From: Cinnamomum chago
Lineage: Eukaryota; Streptophyta; Magnoliopsida; Laurales; Lauraceae
Direction of reading: 5' to 3'
Assembly: GCA_038049695.1 (NCBI GenBank)
Contig: CP142460.1
Coordinates: forward strand, 25,315,001-25,379,000
DNA: 64,000 nt
Part shown: piece after piece, positions 1 to 10,390 of the stretch
Position numbering within the stretch: the first letter of the stretch is position 1
Layout of the letters: every line of letters starts with the position of its first letter
Translations under genes and position numbers: made by a program
The notes under the pieces: model-generated
Seen by the model: the letters and a program-made list of their open reading frames with translations, nothing else
Databases searched by the model: none
What the model was told of the DNA's origin: nothing

Positions 1-587
1 TCGTCGTTGTCCTCTGGTCTCTGGTGCGACCTCTTTGAATCGTCATGCAGGTGGTTGTTGCTCGAGCCTTCATCATAAGCTCGGTCGCACCTTTTGTTAT
101 TCAGGACTTGCCTTAAGTTCTGCTTGACCGAAGGAGCGCAATTACGTCTGAGGGTTGGAATCGGAGCTTTCACCTTTTCCTTGAGCTAACAGATCAAGTC
201 ATTTTGTTCCTGGATAACAAGGTTTTGAGCCCTGATATCCACAAGGAACGGGTCATTATCATCATCATCGTTGTCCAGCTGGTGGGGGGTTTGATGATAT
301 CAGGCTGCTGCTGGAGCTTTATCTAGTAGGAGAAGCTCCAACAGGGGAACACTCTGCTGGGGGCGCTCCAATAGAGGAGCATTTTGCTGGGGAGGAGCCA
401 TCGGATGGTTATTTCGCCGGGGAGGTACTGTCACTCCCTTTGACGATGAGCCTGACTGGATCACAGGCCCTTCCACACTTGTTGCACCAGGTCTTCCCCC
501 AAACCTCCTCTGGTGAGGGGCTGGTGGAAACTGTTTTGGAAACACTTGTTCTGGGGGTAGTGACTGAGTCTTAGGAGGCATGCTATT
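1..587 (-). pseudogene. Ty3/gypsy gag, N-terminal part (runs off the window)
   Basis: On the minus strand a frame opens just inside the primer-binding site of the adjacent LTR. The first ATG, at about 581, starts a Pro/Gln-rich leader with MPPKTQSLPPEQ. The frame stops at a TGA at 300-302. Beyond it a gag-like segment (DPFLVDIRAQNLVIQEQNDL) continues towards position 1 with another stop. The position directly after LTR and PBS, and the proline-rich start followed by an acidic then coiled segment, fit the capsid polyprotein of a plant Ty3/gypsy element. Lineage (Tat/Ogre or Athila-like) is inferred only from the PBS. Protease and polymerase lie outside the window, so completeness cannot be judged; the stops suggest a dead copy. 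Confidence 0.55.
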
Positions 588-612
588 TGGAAATCTGGTT
601 TGATCCCCAATC

Positions 613-630
613 CCCACAGACGGTGCCAAT
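613..630 (-). other. Primer-binding site of the leftmost Ty3/gypsy element
   Basis: Read on the minus strand, TTGGCACCGTCTGTGGGGA follows the LTR directly. It resembles the tRNA-Asp-type binding site used by plant Tat/Athila-group elements, with several mismatches. It fixes the orientation of the element and the inner LTR edge. Confidence 0.6.
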
Positions 631-1445
631 TGTAAGTGCCTAAATATTACGGACTTGATTAGGCGAGTATGAAACTCATGACACTGGTGTTAAGCTTCTT
701 TTGGGAAGAGATTGAATGCCTGAGACCTGAGAGGGAATGAAATAAAGGTTAGAGGCCCTGGCTGCAGTCAGCCGAAGGCAATCCAACGTCGAAGTTATTA
801 CAGTTACTGAACAAAGGATGAGTGAGTGGAAAAGAAACACAAGGTCTGGATTATGTGAGTTTGTGTTGCATTATATTGCATACCTCTTTGGGATTTTACC
901 CCTATATATATATAGGCGGAAGTTCCATCTGGCGCTTCATCAGTGGGGGTAGGTGGAAGTATTGTCCCATCAGCCCACACCATGTTTCCTTAGTGGAGGT
1001 AGGTGAAGGCATTGTCCCATCGGATCATGCCTTGACTTCTTGTATTATTGCAGATGTGATCTTTAGATAAGGACAACCCCTTATCAATATCCGACGCCCA
1101 TCTTATCTGTCAATATGTTCTGTAACGTAGTCGTAGTTTTATGGGAGTACGATTATGGTTTAGTATTCATCCCAGTTGATTATGCCGAGCTGAAGATGAT
1201 ACCGAGACTAGGTATAGATGCATCCTGGCACTGTTGCCGATGTGCCTCATACCGAGACCAAGGTGAGCCTAGCTGGTACTTTTACTGAAGCTAGCTTAAG
1301 CTCGGTGCTAGCTGGCACTGTTGCCGAGATGGATGTACCTTGGTACTATTATCGAGTTGCAAACTTAGATCGAGATAAGCCAAGTCGGTAATGTTATCGA
1401 AATTAGCATAACCCTGCTCTTAGGGAAACGCCCCACACAGTAACA
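631..1445 (-). mobile_element. 5' LTR of a Ty3/gypsy element (815 bp)
   Basis: On the minus strand the segment starts TGTTACTGTGTGGGG and ends GGCACTTACA, so it has the TG...CA ends of an LTR, and a primer-binding site follows at once. A TATA-rich run at 903-914 is a likely promoter. Short direct repeats occur inside: a GGTAGGTG-AGGCATTGTCCCATC unit near 948 and again near 998, and a TAGCTGGCACTGTTGCCGA unit near 1307 with a relative near 1225. The target duplication cannot be checked because the other end is outside the window. Confidence 0.7.
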
Positions 1446-1499
1446 ATATAGTTCTTCTATCCAAAACTTGTTGGAGATATTTGAATGAAGAAAATATTT

Positions 1500-2578
1500 T
1501 ATGTTCAAAAATTTTAAAAGTTAAATATTGCTTGAAAAGCTCTTTGGGAAGCCAAAGCACGAAAATGTAATTCTTGGTTTGGGAAAGGCTTCATGGAGGG
1601 GGTTAATTTCATTAAGGAGAAAGTTGGATGGATGATAGGCAATGGAAAGAAAATATTTGTTTAGATGGATCCCTTGTAAAAACAGATTCAGTAAACCGCT
1701 TTCTAATATAACTGACCCAAATCTCACTGGAAGTGATTTATAGGACGTGGATAAAAAGCGGAATGTTAATCTCATTAAAAATCACTTTAATAATCAAGTG
1801 GGTGTAAAAGACATATACAAAATCTACATCCCTCGGAGGCCTCGGGAGAACAAAATAATCTGGCCTTTCTGCAAAAACGGCCAACTTATTACTAAATCGG
1901 GTTACAATGAGATTACAAAAGGTAACGGAAATAATCTGACCTCTCTTATAAAATGAAGATTGTTTTGGAGAATCCCTCTTCCCCAAAGAATCCTCTTGTT
2001 TGGATGGAAGTGCATAAAAAATGCTTTCTCGGTAAGAGCCTCTGTTAACTCTAAGATAAGTTTGGCTGATCCTTGGTGCCCTATTTGCGAAAGTGTGGAG
2101 GAATCGGTTAGTCATGCCCCTTCTCAGTGTATAGATGCAGGGGCTTGCTGGTTTGGATCACATTTTGGTCTTTTAACTCACGACCATTCCTCCATAACTT
2201 TGATAGATTGGTGGAAAAAATTATGCGATCATGACCAACCGACTCCTTTGCTTAATTGTGATCATGCTAAGATGTGTACTCTAACTTGTTGGTGGTCCAT
2301 TTGGAAAGCGAGAAATTACTACCTCTTTAAAGGCATCCCTCTTAACCCTATCAACATAATGCACTCAGTTAAAAATATGATGAATAGAAGTATATATATT
2401 CTCAAAGGGTAGAAAGTATCTTGATGAATATTATAACCATTTGGATAGAGGGATCCCAGAAGAGGACGATGGGTCAGTTTTCTCTGATGCAGCTTTTAGG
2501 GCAACAAATGGAAAAGCCTATTATGGTTTTCTTGTGAAATATTCAAAAGGATTTATTTTGCATGCACAAGGTCCAAAG
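1500..2578 (+). pseudogene. L1-type LINE ORF2 C-terminal region, left half (split by a copia element)
   Basis: Three forward frames together spell the end of a plant L1 ORF2. First comes a GWMIGNGKKIFV block near 1625-1660. Next is a stretch before the zinc-binding domain (IPRRPRENKIIWPFCKNG, about 1830-1880). Then comes the zf-RVT domain itself at 1960-2412, with FWRIPLPQRILLFGWK and a CPIC...H...C metal-binding pattern. A ribonuclease H start (DAAFRATNGKAYYGF) follows at about 2487. Several frameshifts and stops show that it is dead. The copia element beginning at 2579 interrupts the RNase H domain. The 5' part of the LINE (endonuclease and most of the reverse transcriptase) is absent. Confidence 0.82.
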
Positions 2579-3087
2579 TGTTGGCATTTGTGATGGGGGC
2601 CACTTGTTTTTACATATGGGTGGACCCCACTCACAAAGAGACACCCCTCACAAGGAATCTCATGGTGATATGGATAAGAATAGTTTGAGTTTTATCCAAC
2701 TCTCTATCATTGTCATATCTCTGTTCACATTCAAATTGAGCGAGTTTCATCCAACCTATTATTCTTGTCATCTCTCAATTCGAATTTGAATAAAGATCTT
2801 ATCACCCATTAGCCAAAGGGCTATATATAGACATGAGAATAAAAGTTTTCACCACTTTTAACAATACATCTTCCTTCCACTAGATCTACAATTCTCCATC
2901 ATCATCTTCTACATCTAGGGTGTCCATCCTTGCCCTTGGATCTTGAAGAGTGAATTATACATGACTGATCTCTCGTAGATAGTCACAGATCTCCACACCA
3001 ATGCCTGATTCAAGCCGACGCTGTCCTTATCTCGTTTATAACAGCCAGCTCTTATAGATTCTACTTCCGCTACATCTACATCCTACA
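2579..3087 (+). repeat. 5' LTR of the copia element
   Basis: It starts TGTTGGCATTTGTGATGG and ends ACATCTACATCCTACA, directly before the primer site. It aligns along its length with 12053-12559, with scattered substitutions. A TATA box (CTATATATAG, 2821-2830) is followed by AATAAAAG near 2838. Confidence 0.9.
2821..2830 (+). promoter_or_regulatory. TATA box in copia 5' LTR
   Basis: CTATATATAG is preserved in both LTR copies (the second at about 12293-12302) in the same context, after a GCCAAAGGG motif. That is the expected place for the core promoter of the retrotransposon. Confidence 0.6.
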
Positions 3088-3100
3088 TTGGTATCAGAGC
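3088..3100 (+). other. Copia primer-binding site (initiator tRNA-Met)
   Basis: TTGGTATCAGAGC directly follows the 5' LTR. It is the classic plant Ty1/copia minus-strand primer site complementary to initiator tRNA-Met. Confidence 0.9.
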
Positions 3101-3744
3101 AATTATTGCGCGCTCATGCGAGGATTGAATTTATTTTGGTTGCGAATCAGGTAACCCAAAACCTTAGCAATAATATTAGATTGTGTGGGTCAATTTTTCC
3201 TATATGATTCAGTGTATTTTGTTTGTTGGGGGAGGGGTTGGAATGGAAATCTTGCTGCCTATATAAAAAAAATTAAAAAAAAAAGGGAAAAAAAAAGAAG
3301 CTGATGTGGTAAGTTTAGAATTTTGCATTTTCATAGACCCACAGCATAATTGCCATTCACCAAAGTTACTCTCATTACTCTATGGTTTTTTATTTGAGAA
3401 CACCCCAGCTTCTGATTTTGACCACTCATGTGAAAACGATGGGATTTCCATAGTAATAGCAACATGCCGTGCGCTTTTTTGAAAAGAAATGATAATAGAA
3501 AATCTTTTTTTTCGATCTGGGTATGACATCAGTTTTCTACATCTTACATGAATGTTTAATGTTCATATCTTTGGAAGGCCCGCTTGATGGATGATGGATA
3601 ATCCAAGTAAGGGCATATAATGTATCTAAGTATACAAGGTGGACCCCTGCGAATACTGTCTACCTGCACAAGTTTTTTTTTTTTGGCCCACCATGAGAAG
3701 TGGTGCAGTGTATCTAAGTAGTCCACTAGCTGGACTTATGAGAT
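3101..3744 (+). other. Copia leader, left part; no gene seen
   Basis: Untranslated leader between primer site and gag, left of the MITE. It contains an A-rich run near 3260-3297. With the part at 4525-5607 the leader is unusually long (about 1.7 kb without the MITE), so another unrecognised insertion may be present. Confidence 0.4.
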
Positions 3745-4524
3745 TAGGGATGGCAACGGGGCGGGTCGGGGGCGTAATTGGGTTGCCCCGGCCTGCCCCA
3801 GCCCCGCCCCGCAATTCGCCCGTCCCCGCCCCGACACGCCCCGCGGGGCCCCGTGATGTGGTGCAACCACAAACATAATAAATTAAATTTTGAATTGACT
3901 ATAAAGAAAAATGTAAATTCATTTATTTTATATGGTAAAAAGCACATTAATGGTTCATCTATGTTATCTCCATACCTTACTATCTCTAATCATATATGTT
4001 ATTATAAGCTTAAAGCATGATCTATCATTTTATTATATTCATTTTATTTAATATGATTTATCATGTCGTAATTTAACATTATATATGATTAAAGTCAAAT
4101 AAGCTTAGATAGATTTTTTAACAACTTTAATTTCATTAAATTTGAATTAGAGGGAATGAGATCATATTATATGCTTTTATAATGTCTAGGGTTCATTCAA
4201 TTATATGTTTAACTTTAAAAAAAAGTCTTCAATCAATCTACTTAACCCTTAATAACAACATAAAATCAATATATACATTTACATATAAATATGTTTATTT
4301 ATTATAAAAGAAATCTAAAATATATATATATTAGAGGATTATTAATTTCGGGGCGGGGCAATGGGGCGGGGTAAGAAACAGACTCATCCCCGCCCCGCCC
4401 CGGATTGTGGGTATGTTTTTTTACCCAGTCCCCGCCCCGTCTAAGAGTCGGGGCGGGGAAAACACGTACGGGGCGGGGCGGGCACTCCGGATTGAGGCGG
4501 GGCTGGTTAAAAATGTCATTCCTA
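3745..4524. mobile_element. hAT-type MITE with GC-rich ends (780 bp)
   Basis: The left end reads TAGGGATGGCAACGGGGCGG. The right end, reverse-complemented, reads TAGGAATGACATTTTTAACC and then CCCCGCC-rich sequence. An exact 7-bp duplication ATGAGAT flanks it at 3738-3744 and 4525-4531. Both ends carry runs of GGGGCGGG (about 3755-3850 and 4350-4505), while the middle is A/T-rich with no coding frame. The short terminal inverted repeat and 7-8-bp duplication fit a non-autonomous hAT element. Assignment to hAT is by family resemblance. Confidence 0.75.
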
Positions 4525-5607
4525 ATGAGATATGGGGGTTGCAATCTCGAATCACAAAATCGTTGGTATTGGGCCTAGTTTTATTTCTAGTAGATTACTG
4601 TGGGGCCTACATATTTCTTTTCTTTTATGGATCATTTTATTTTGAGTTATTTCTGACAAAAATGGACAATGTGACCATGCTATAGTTGTCCAATCAAGTA
4701 TAACGTTTCTTAAATGAGTGGGCCCTCTAGATTTCATAACGCTTTTACCATGATGTGAATATGATAGATATTGATTTCTGATCCAGCAAAGAGGGGATTA
4801 AAAGCCCACAATATTATATCCAGTGGTCTAATCCAGCAAAGAGGGGATTAAAACAGGCTCATCATCTGGTCCCAACCCCGACCAAAGTGGGCTGGCCCTT
4901 CGTCAAGCCATAGGCACCTCTAGAATGAAGGAATCAGGCGTGGGGCCCACTAGACCAACCTATGTTTTGTGCAATAAATCTTTGTATCATGTAGTAGTGT
5001 TTATGGGATGTCCCCGTGGGATTTCGAGCTTAATAGGACGAAGACCATCGAGTTGCACCAATTGCGCTCTTTGATCGAGTCAATTTCAAGAAAAGCCTTG
5101 TCCCACCGAAGGGAGACCGTCTATGTTCGAGGAAAGTGGTTTTTAAGCGAGACCATTGTGACCCCTTCACTTTCCTGGGGGCTTGCTAGATTGATTTGAT
5201 TTCATAAGATTGAACTGGAAGCTTAGGTGCAACCTTCAACCAAATGAGCATTTCTTTATGGACCGTAAGATATGCGGGGTATAATAAACTATTTACAACA
5301 ATTTTCCCTATTAAAAGGATTCACATCATTCAAAAATTGTCATTCGTTGTACTCTTTTTTTTTTGCATATTTATCATTTTATAAGGATCAAAGTATTGAA
5401 TTGCATGACGCTATCAAATCACCCATGTAATTACGATAATTATTTTTTACTTCCCCGAATTAGCCCTAGGCATGAAGGGTTTTCACTACAATGTCCTAAT
5501 TCTCGGAATGATTTGAGTGCAAAAAGGGCAATCGATATGTATGCGTGCGTTGCCAATGTTGTGCATTCATTGATCATCATATTTTTTATCTTATTTCTTT
5601 TTTAGTG
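4525..5607 (+). other. Copia leader, right part
   Basis: Non-coding sequence up to the gag ATG. A 23-bp direct repeat, ATCCAGCAAAGAGGGGATTA plus AAA, occurs at about 4781 and 4831. No other feature recognised. Confidence 0.35.
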
Positions 5608-5894
5608 ATGGCTTCCAAAAATATCATTGCTAACCTTCATAAGGGATATAAGTTAGATGGTAAAAACTATGATAAGTTGTACCAGACCATGATTTACTTG
5701 TTCGATGAACAAGAAGTCACGTATACCTTGGAATCAATTAAGACCCAACCCGAATTAGACAATGATGATGCACCCATGCCTGCATTGAATGATTTTGAGA
5801 AATGGGATAAAGATAATTAGACTGCTCGCAACATTATGCTGAGTAGTATGCATTTTAAATTGGTTCCCACTTATGAAACCTACGGTACAACTAA
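5608..5894 (+). pseudogene. Copia gag, N-terminal half
   Basis: The frame starts MASKNIIANLHKGYKLDGKN, which fits the start of a plant copia Gag (YKLDGKNY binding-pocket type). A TAG at 5818-5820 breaks it after KWDKDN, and the same frame then continues as TARNIMLSSM. It is cut at 5895 by a solo LTR insertion and resumes at 9760. The nearest upstream start is the ATG at 5608. Confidence 0.75.
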
Positions 5895-6534
5895 GGAGAT
5901 GTCACGCCCCCAAACCGCGACATCGGGGGCGCGAAATGGGATTTTACAAAAATATATTTTTCTCCCAAGATCCGCGTGTGTGAAGACAACACAGTCCAAC
6001 ACGTTCTGAATATTTTGTGGAAGCTTTCGTGGCATTGCAACCCGGAGTCCGTGGCCATCGGATTCCGCGTCGCACTCAACCTTTAGCGTATAGCTATTAT
6101 ATCAAGAATAATATCAGACTGGAGTAAACCATCACAATATATTACAGAGCTGACAGTAACAGGATATTACATTCCCATATATGTTCCAGTTACAATAATC
6201 AATGTACATTAATTCAGAATCCCAAGAAAAAGGCTAATAAAAGCCATACAACAATAAGCTATAATCACTACCCCAAATACGACGTAGCTCCGATGTCAAG
6301 CTCAATGTCTACATGACATAGCCGACAAAACAACCTGCAAAACATGGCTCCACAGCCAACCCAAGCACTCATCTCGGGACGAAGAAATCTGAACCTGAGT
6401 ACCAAAAGTAGTGGGTCAGACACAACGGTCTGGCAGGTGGATGAAAAGATAACAAATATACTGAAGAATAAAACATATGATAAATCATGCTATTCGATCA
6501 AATGCTGCATATAATTAAACGAGTGAAAAATCGT

Positions 6535-7085
6535 GGATCTCGGGCAAAACATGTATTCGTTTCAAGCATGGGTAAAACATGAAGATCTAATAAAACATGT
6601 GTTCATTTACATCATCTATAATCATAGATATTTGACAATCGGGTGTTCGTCTAAAACATGTATAAATATAGTGGTTTGACAAAACAAACGTTCATTTGAG
6701 ACTTAGGTAAAAACATAAGTACACAACAAATCAGGTATTCATAGCAGTAAACCAATGTCCATTTGAAACATATGTAAAAATATGGATATTTAACAAACCA
6801 GGTGTTCATTTAAAACAGGTGTAACCAAAGAAATCTGACAAAACTAATGTTCATTTAAACATATTTCAAGGCATGGATATTAAATAACTCGAGTAATCAT
6901 TTAAAACAGGTATAAACAAAGGGATCTGGAATACAAGTGTCATTTAAAACAAAGCACGGGTATTTAACAATTCGGGTATTCATTTAAAACATGTGCAATC
7001 ATATAAATCTAGCAAAACCATTGATCGTTTGAAACATATGTAAAAGCATGGGTATTCACCCAACCGGCATTCATTTAAAACATAT
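6535..7085 (+). repeat. Degenerate tandem repeat in solo LTR 1
   Basis: A core like GGTATTCATTTAAAACATG recurs at about 6801, 6892, 6975 and 7065, spaced 83-91 bp, with weaker half-unit copies between. Left copies (from 6535) are more diverged. Confidence 0.6.
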
Positions 7086-7375
7086 ACGTGTACAAGGAAC
7101 AGAAAACAACATAATAACAATAACTGAATTCACTTTGGAGAATATTAACACTTGTCTAAATAACAACTTTCATAAAGGAAACGAATCATTTATCGGAAAA
7201 CATATAAGCAATATAAAACATGTTGGGTATCCAAGGGATCGGGAACTGGCAAAATGGCAATCACAAAAAGCTAATTCCTCTATCACCGAAGTGACAAGAG
7301 TATAACGGGATGTTGGTCTCAGTCACACAAGGTGAGGAGACTCAACGCAAATCATATATACAATATAACTATACG

Positions 7376-7445
7376 GGAACGGGACCACGGTAGCGAACCG
7401 GGTATCGGGACGGGACCACGGCAATAACCGGGTATCGGGATCCAA
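7376..7445 (+). repeat. Two-copy GC-rich repeat in solo LTR 1
   Basis: CGGGACCACGG followed by ACCGGGTATCGGGA occurs twice in direct tandem, about 32 bp apart. Confidence 0.6.
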
Positions 7446-8084
7446 ACTGCAGCTGGCGGGACGGGAGGGGGATCTCAAAGTCGGTGGATCAAACCGACAA
7501 GGTTATCCAAGCTTAGTGATGCCGACTCATAGGTCAAAACCAATCGAGACATATGCAAGTAAATCAAGTACAGTAAATAAATGGGTAAAACGGGGGTGCT
7601 CAAGGGCACATTGTCATTTCATATCGGGCAATACATTTCGGGACAATTAACTGTTACTAGAGTAACTTCAAATGCTTTCGGGAAAACAAGTCATATAATG
7701 CAAATCTTGGAAATGAGGTGAAACAATGAACTATAACAATTCCGGAAAAAATATTAATTTCAAGATCTATTTAAGTGAATAGGGGTCTCGTATGTCGATT
7801 ATGGAAATGACTTGGTACTCCTTGAGTTTGAAGACATTCCGGGCTCCTTATGCACTTTTACGATTTTCAAATGCACAACATCAAGTTAACAACTCTTAAT
7901 CACATACTAGTTTTCATTGGTTCAAATATCCACTTCACTTTTCAATCTTTTATCACTAAGATAAGTATACCATTGGATTCCTTGCTTCAAGAGCTTTCCA
8001 ACGGTATATAGAACTTCCAAATCCGATATGGGAATCAAAAGTTATAGGCGTTTCAAAGTGGCTCTTTTTTTTTTCCTGCAGGTT

Positions 8085-8187
8085 CCCGGCGTCCGGACGC
8101 CAGAAACCCGGCGTCTGGACGCCCGGAAGCAGAAAAGGGCGCCCAGGTCTCTGTCTCCTGGCGTCCGGACGCCCGGACGCCAGGAGG
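8085..8187. repeat. Palindrome cluster in solo LTR 1
   Basis: Perfect 14-bp palindrome GGCGTCCGGACGCC at 8088-8101, a one-base variant at 8110-8123 and an extended copy at 8160-8181. The cluster lies about 80 bp downstream of the box shared with solo LTR 2. Confidence 0.75.
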
Positions 8188-9759
8188 CAGAAACCTCCCA
8201 GGCATCCGAAATTTTGTTGTTTTTTTTTTACATCCTTTCCCTCCTTTCTCTTCTACTTGAACTCTTATACAAATTGAGTTTTTCCTTGCTTCAACAAACA
8301 TCCAAACTAAAATAAAAACTCTCATCAAAACTTCAATGAACATTAAATCCAAACACCTTCTTTCTTCTCATTTCACAATAAACAAAGGGAAGAATCCCCA
8401 ATATACACAAGAGTCCATTTGAGCCAAAAATCTAGAGATAAATCAAGACTATTGATTCACATTTCCTTAACCATAGATGATTTAGCAAAACTCATTAAAT
8501 GAGCATCTATTTCAAATCAATGCAAGCTAGTAAACATAAAAATGGGTGGAGAAACCAACCCCATTCATTACAAAATCATATGAACAAACTTTGGCTAAAT
8601 GAAATGTATGATTTCCAAGAGATTTAACAAGAGAGAAACAACCATTAATATGCATTTTCAAAATCAATAGAAATATGACAGGAAGCATGTGTGGAAGCAT
8701 ATATCACATTATCAAGAACAAGTAACAAAACTTAGGATTTTCTCATAAAATTTTGATAACATTCAAACCATCCATTCATCCACTTGCCTTGGGTTCCCAT
8801 CTAGCAAACCAAGCTCCTAATCACCTCTCAAGCTCAAGATCAACTATCTCTACAAAACCCCCAAAACAAACCCTAAAATGGGTTACACAAGGAATGAAAA
8901 TGAATGAACCAACAATAATGCAAATGTAGCTTCTCAAGGTCTAGGAAACAACAAATCTAGAAGATGGGAAGAATCACTCACTTGGATGACTTTCAAATGA
9001 AGAGAACTAGCTCCAAGAAGATCTCAATGTTGATGGATTTCTCCAAAAATGGTATCAAGATGAAGCTTGCAAGGAGAGGAAGAGATTGATGATCTCCATT
9101 TCGAGTTTGGTGCAAGATTGGTGTGGCTTGGAGATGAATAAGCAAGAAGAAGAAGAGAAACACAAGGAACCCTAGGTTCAGCTGGTTTGTGCTGGAGCAA
9201 TGGAGAGTGAAATGAATGAAGGAGGTGGGTTCTCTTTTGTTAACAAGTGAGAGGTTGGGTCCCACAACTTAAGGGACTAGTTTGGCTGAAATCATCTAAT
9301 TCGGGACCTCGGATGGATTCGACAAAGAAGGAAGAAATAATCGTCGAAATATCTAGTTTCCAAAAAGTATATGTTTCGTGGGTTTCGGGAATATCAAGTT
9401 TTGGGTACAGATTTGGTGTGCAACGACTGTTTTGCCCTCCAGGCTATGAAAATCGAGTTTCGGGGCCTCGAATGGACACGGGATCAACATGAAAGTTGTA
9501 GGATTCCTCAAGATGAATCCAACGGGCCAAAAACACAATGCGAAACAAATCGAAAAAATTTCACAAGAAAATGCAAAGCCGAAAAGGAAACCCCCAAAGG
9601 GCCCCACAAGCTACCAAAGCACTCAAAAGCCCAAAACTAGAAAAAAAACCATTCTAGCTCACAAACTCAATCCAACAAATACTAATCCCACTAAAAAAAC
9701 TAATCCACAAATAAAACAACACTAATCCAAGAGATTAGGGGTCGGGTTCTCACAGGAGA

Positions 9760-10345
9760 TGTGGAATGTGTTGAAAGAAGAATATGGTGAAATTACCGCC
9801 GGTAAGACCCGTGTCATGACCATGGAATTTGATGCGAATAGGATGGCCCTAGGTGTAAACCTCAGGGACCACCTCCGCAAAATGAGTCAAATGATTGCGG
9901 ATCTTGCAAGGGTAGGAAATGTACTGACTGAGGACCAAAAGATCATTGCAGTCCTGCGATCTTTACCTGATTCTTGCTGCACAATAAAATAAATTTTGAC
10001 CCACTCTGGGGCAGTCAAGACTTTTAAGGATCTGTGTCGCCATCTCGAGCTCGAAGCCCAAAGAGTTCGAGTAAAGATCGCTGGACAAGCACTATTTGCA
10101 AAACAGCAACCTCTATCAAGGTCAGGGACTAAGGGGATCAAACATCAACGTAAGTTTCAAAATGGGACTTTTCCAAATGGGGCAGACCACCAGAAGAAGC
10201 CTAAACAGGACAAGCATGCACCCAAACAAGACCAAAAGAAACATCGGAAGAGTAACAAGCCCAGAAACTTAGCCAAAACCAAATGATATAAATGTCAGGA
10301 ACTTGGCCACATCGCTAAAACTTGCCCAAGTGAAATACGGTAAAC
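9760..10345 (+). pseudogene. Copia gag, C-terminal half with broken zinc knuckle
   Basis: The Gag frame resumes as MWNVLKEEYGEITAGKTRVM and runs through the UBN2-type capsid region (LRSLPDS, THSGAVKTF, HLELEAQRV) with a TAA near 9989. A basic linker rich in Lys and Gln follows. The nucleocapsid zinc knuckle should read C-x2-C-x4-H-x4-C. Its first cysteine codon is TGA at 10284-10286, and the rest (YKCQELGHIAKTC) is intact. The copy therefore cannot make a normal nucleocapsid. Confidence 0.8.
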
Positions 10346-10390
10346 ACCTTACCTTTATCACTCTCTCTGGTTTGCTTCGAAGCACTTTAT

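Larger units (their letters stand above)
5900..9754 (+). mobile_element. Long solo LTR (3855 bp) in the copia gag
   Basis: The segment begins TGTCACGCCCCCAAACCGCG and ends GTCGGGTTCTCACA. Exact 5-bp duplications GGAGA flank it at 5895-5899 and 9755-9759. It has no open frame of note, no primer site and no internal copy of its own ends. A solo LTR from a long-LTR gypsy family (Tekay/Del-like, inferred) is the simplest reading; a LARD-type element is the alternative. Inside are a degenerate tandem repeat (about 6535-7085), a GC-rich duplicated block (7376-7445), a conserved box (7990-8009) and a palindrome cluster (8085-8187). Confidence 0.8.

Noticed and set aside
8028-8352. Overlapping open frames on both strands across the palindrome cluster
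   Set aside because: The frames come from GC-rich palindromes, which lack stops on both strands; they lie inside a non-coding LTR.
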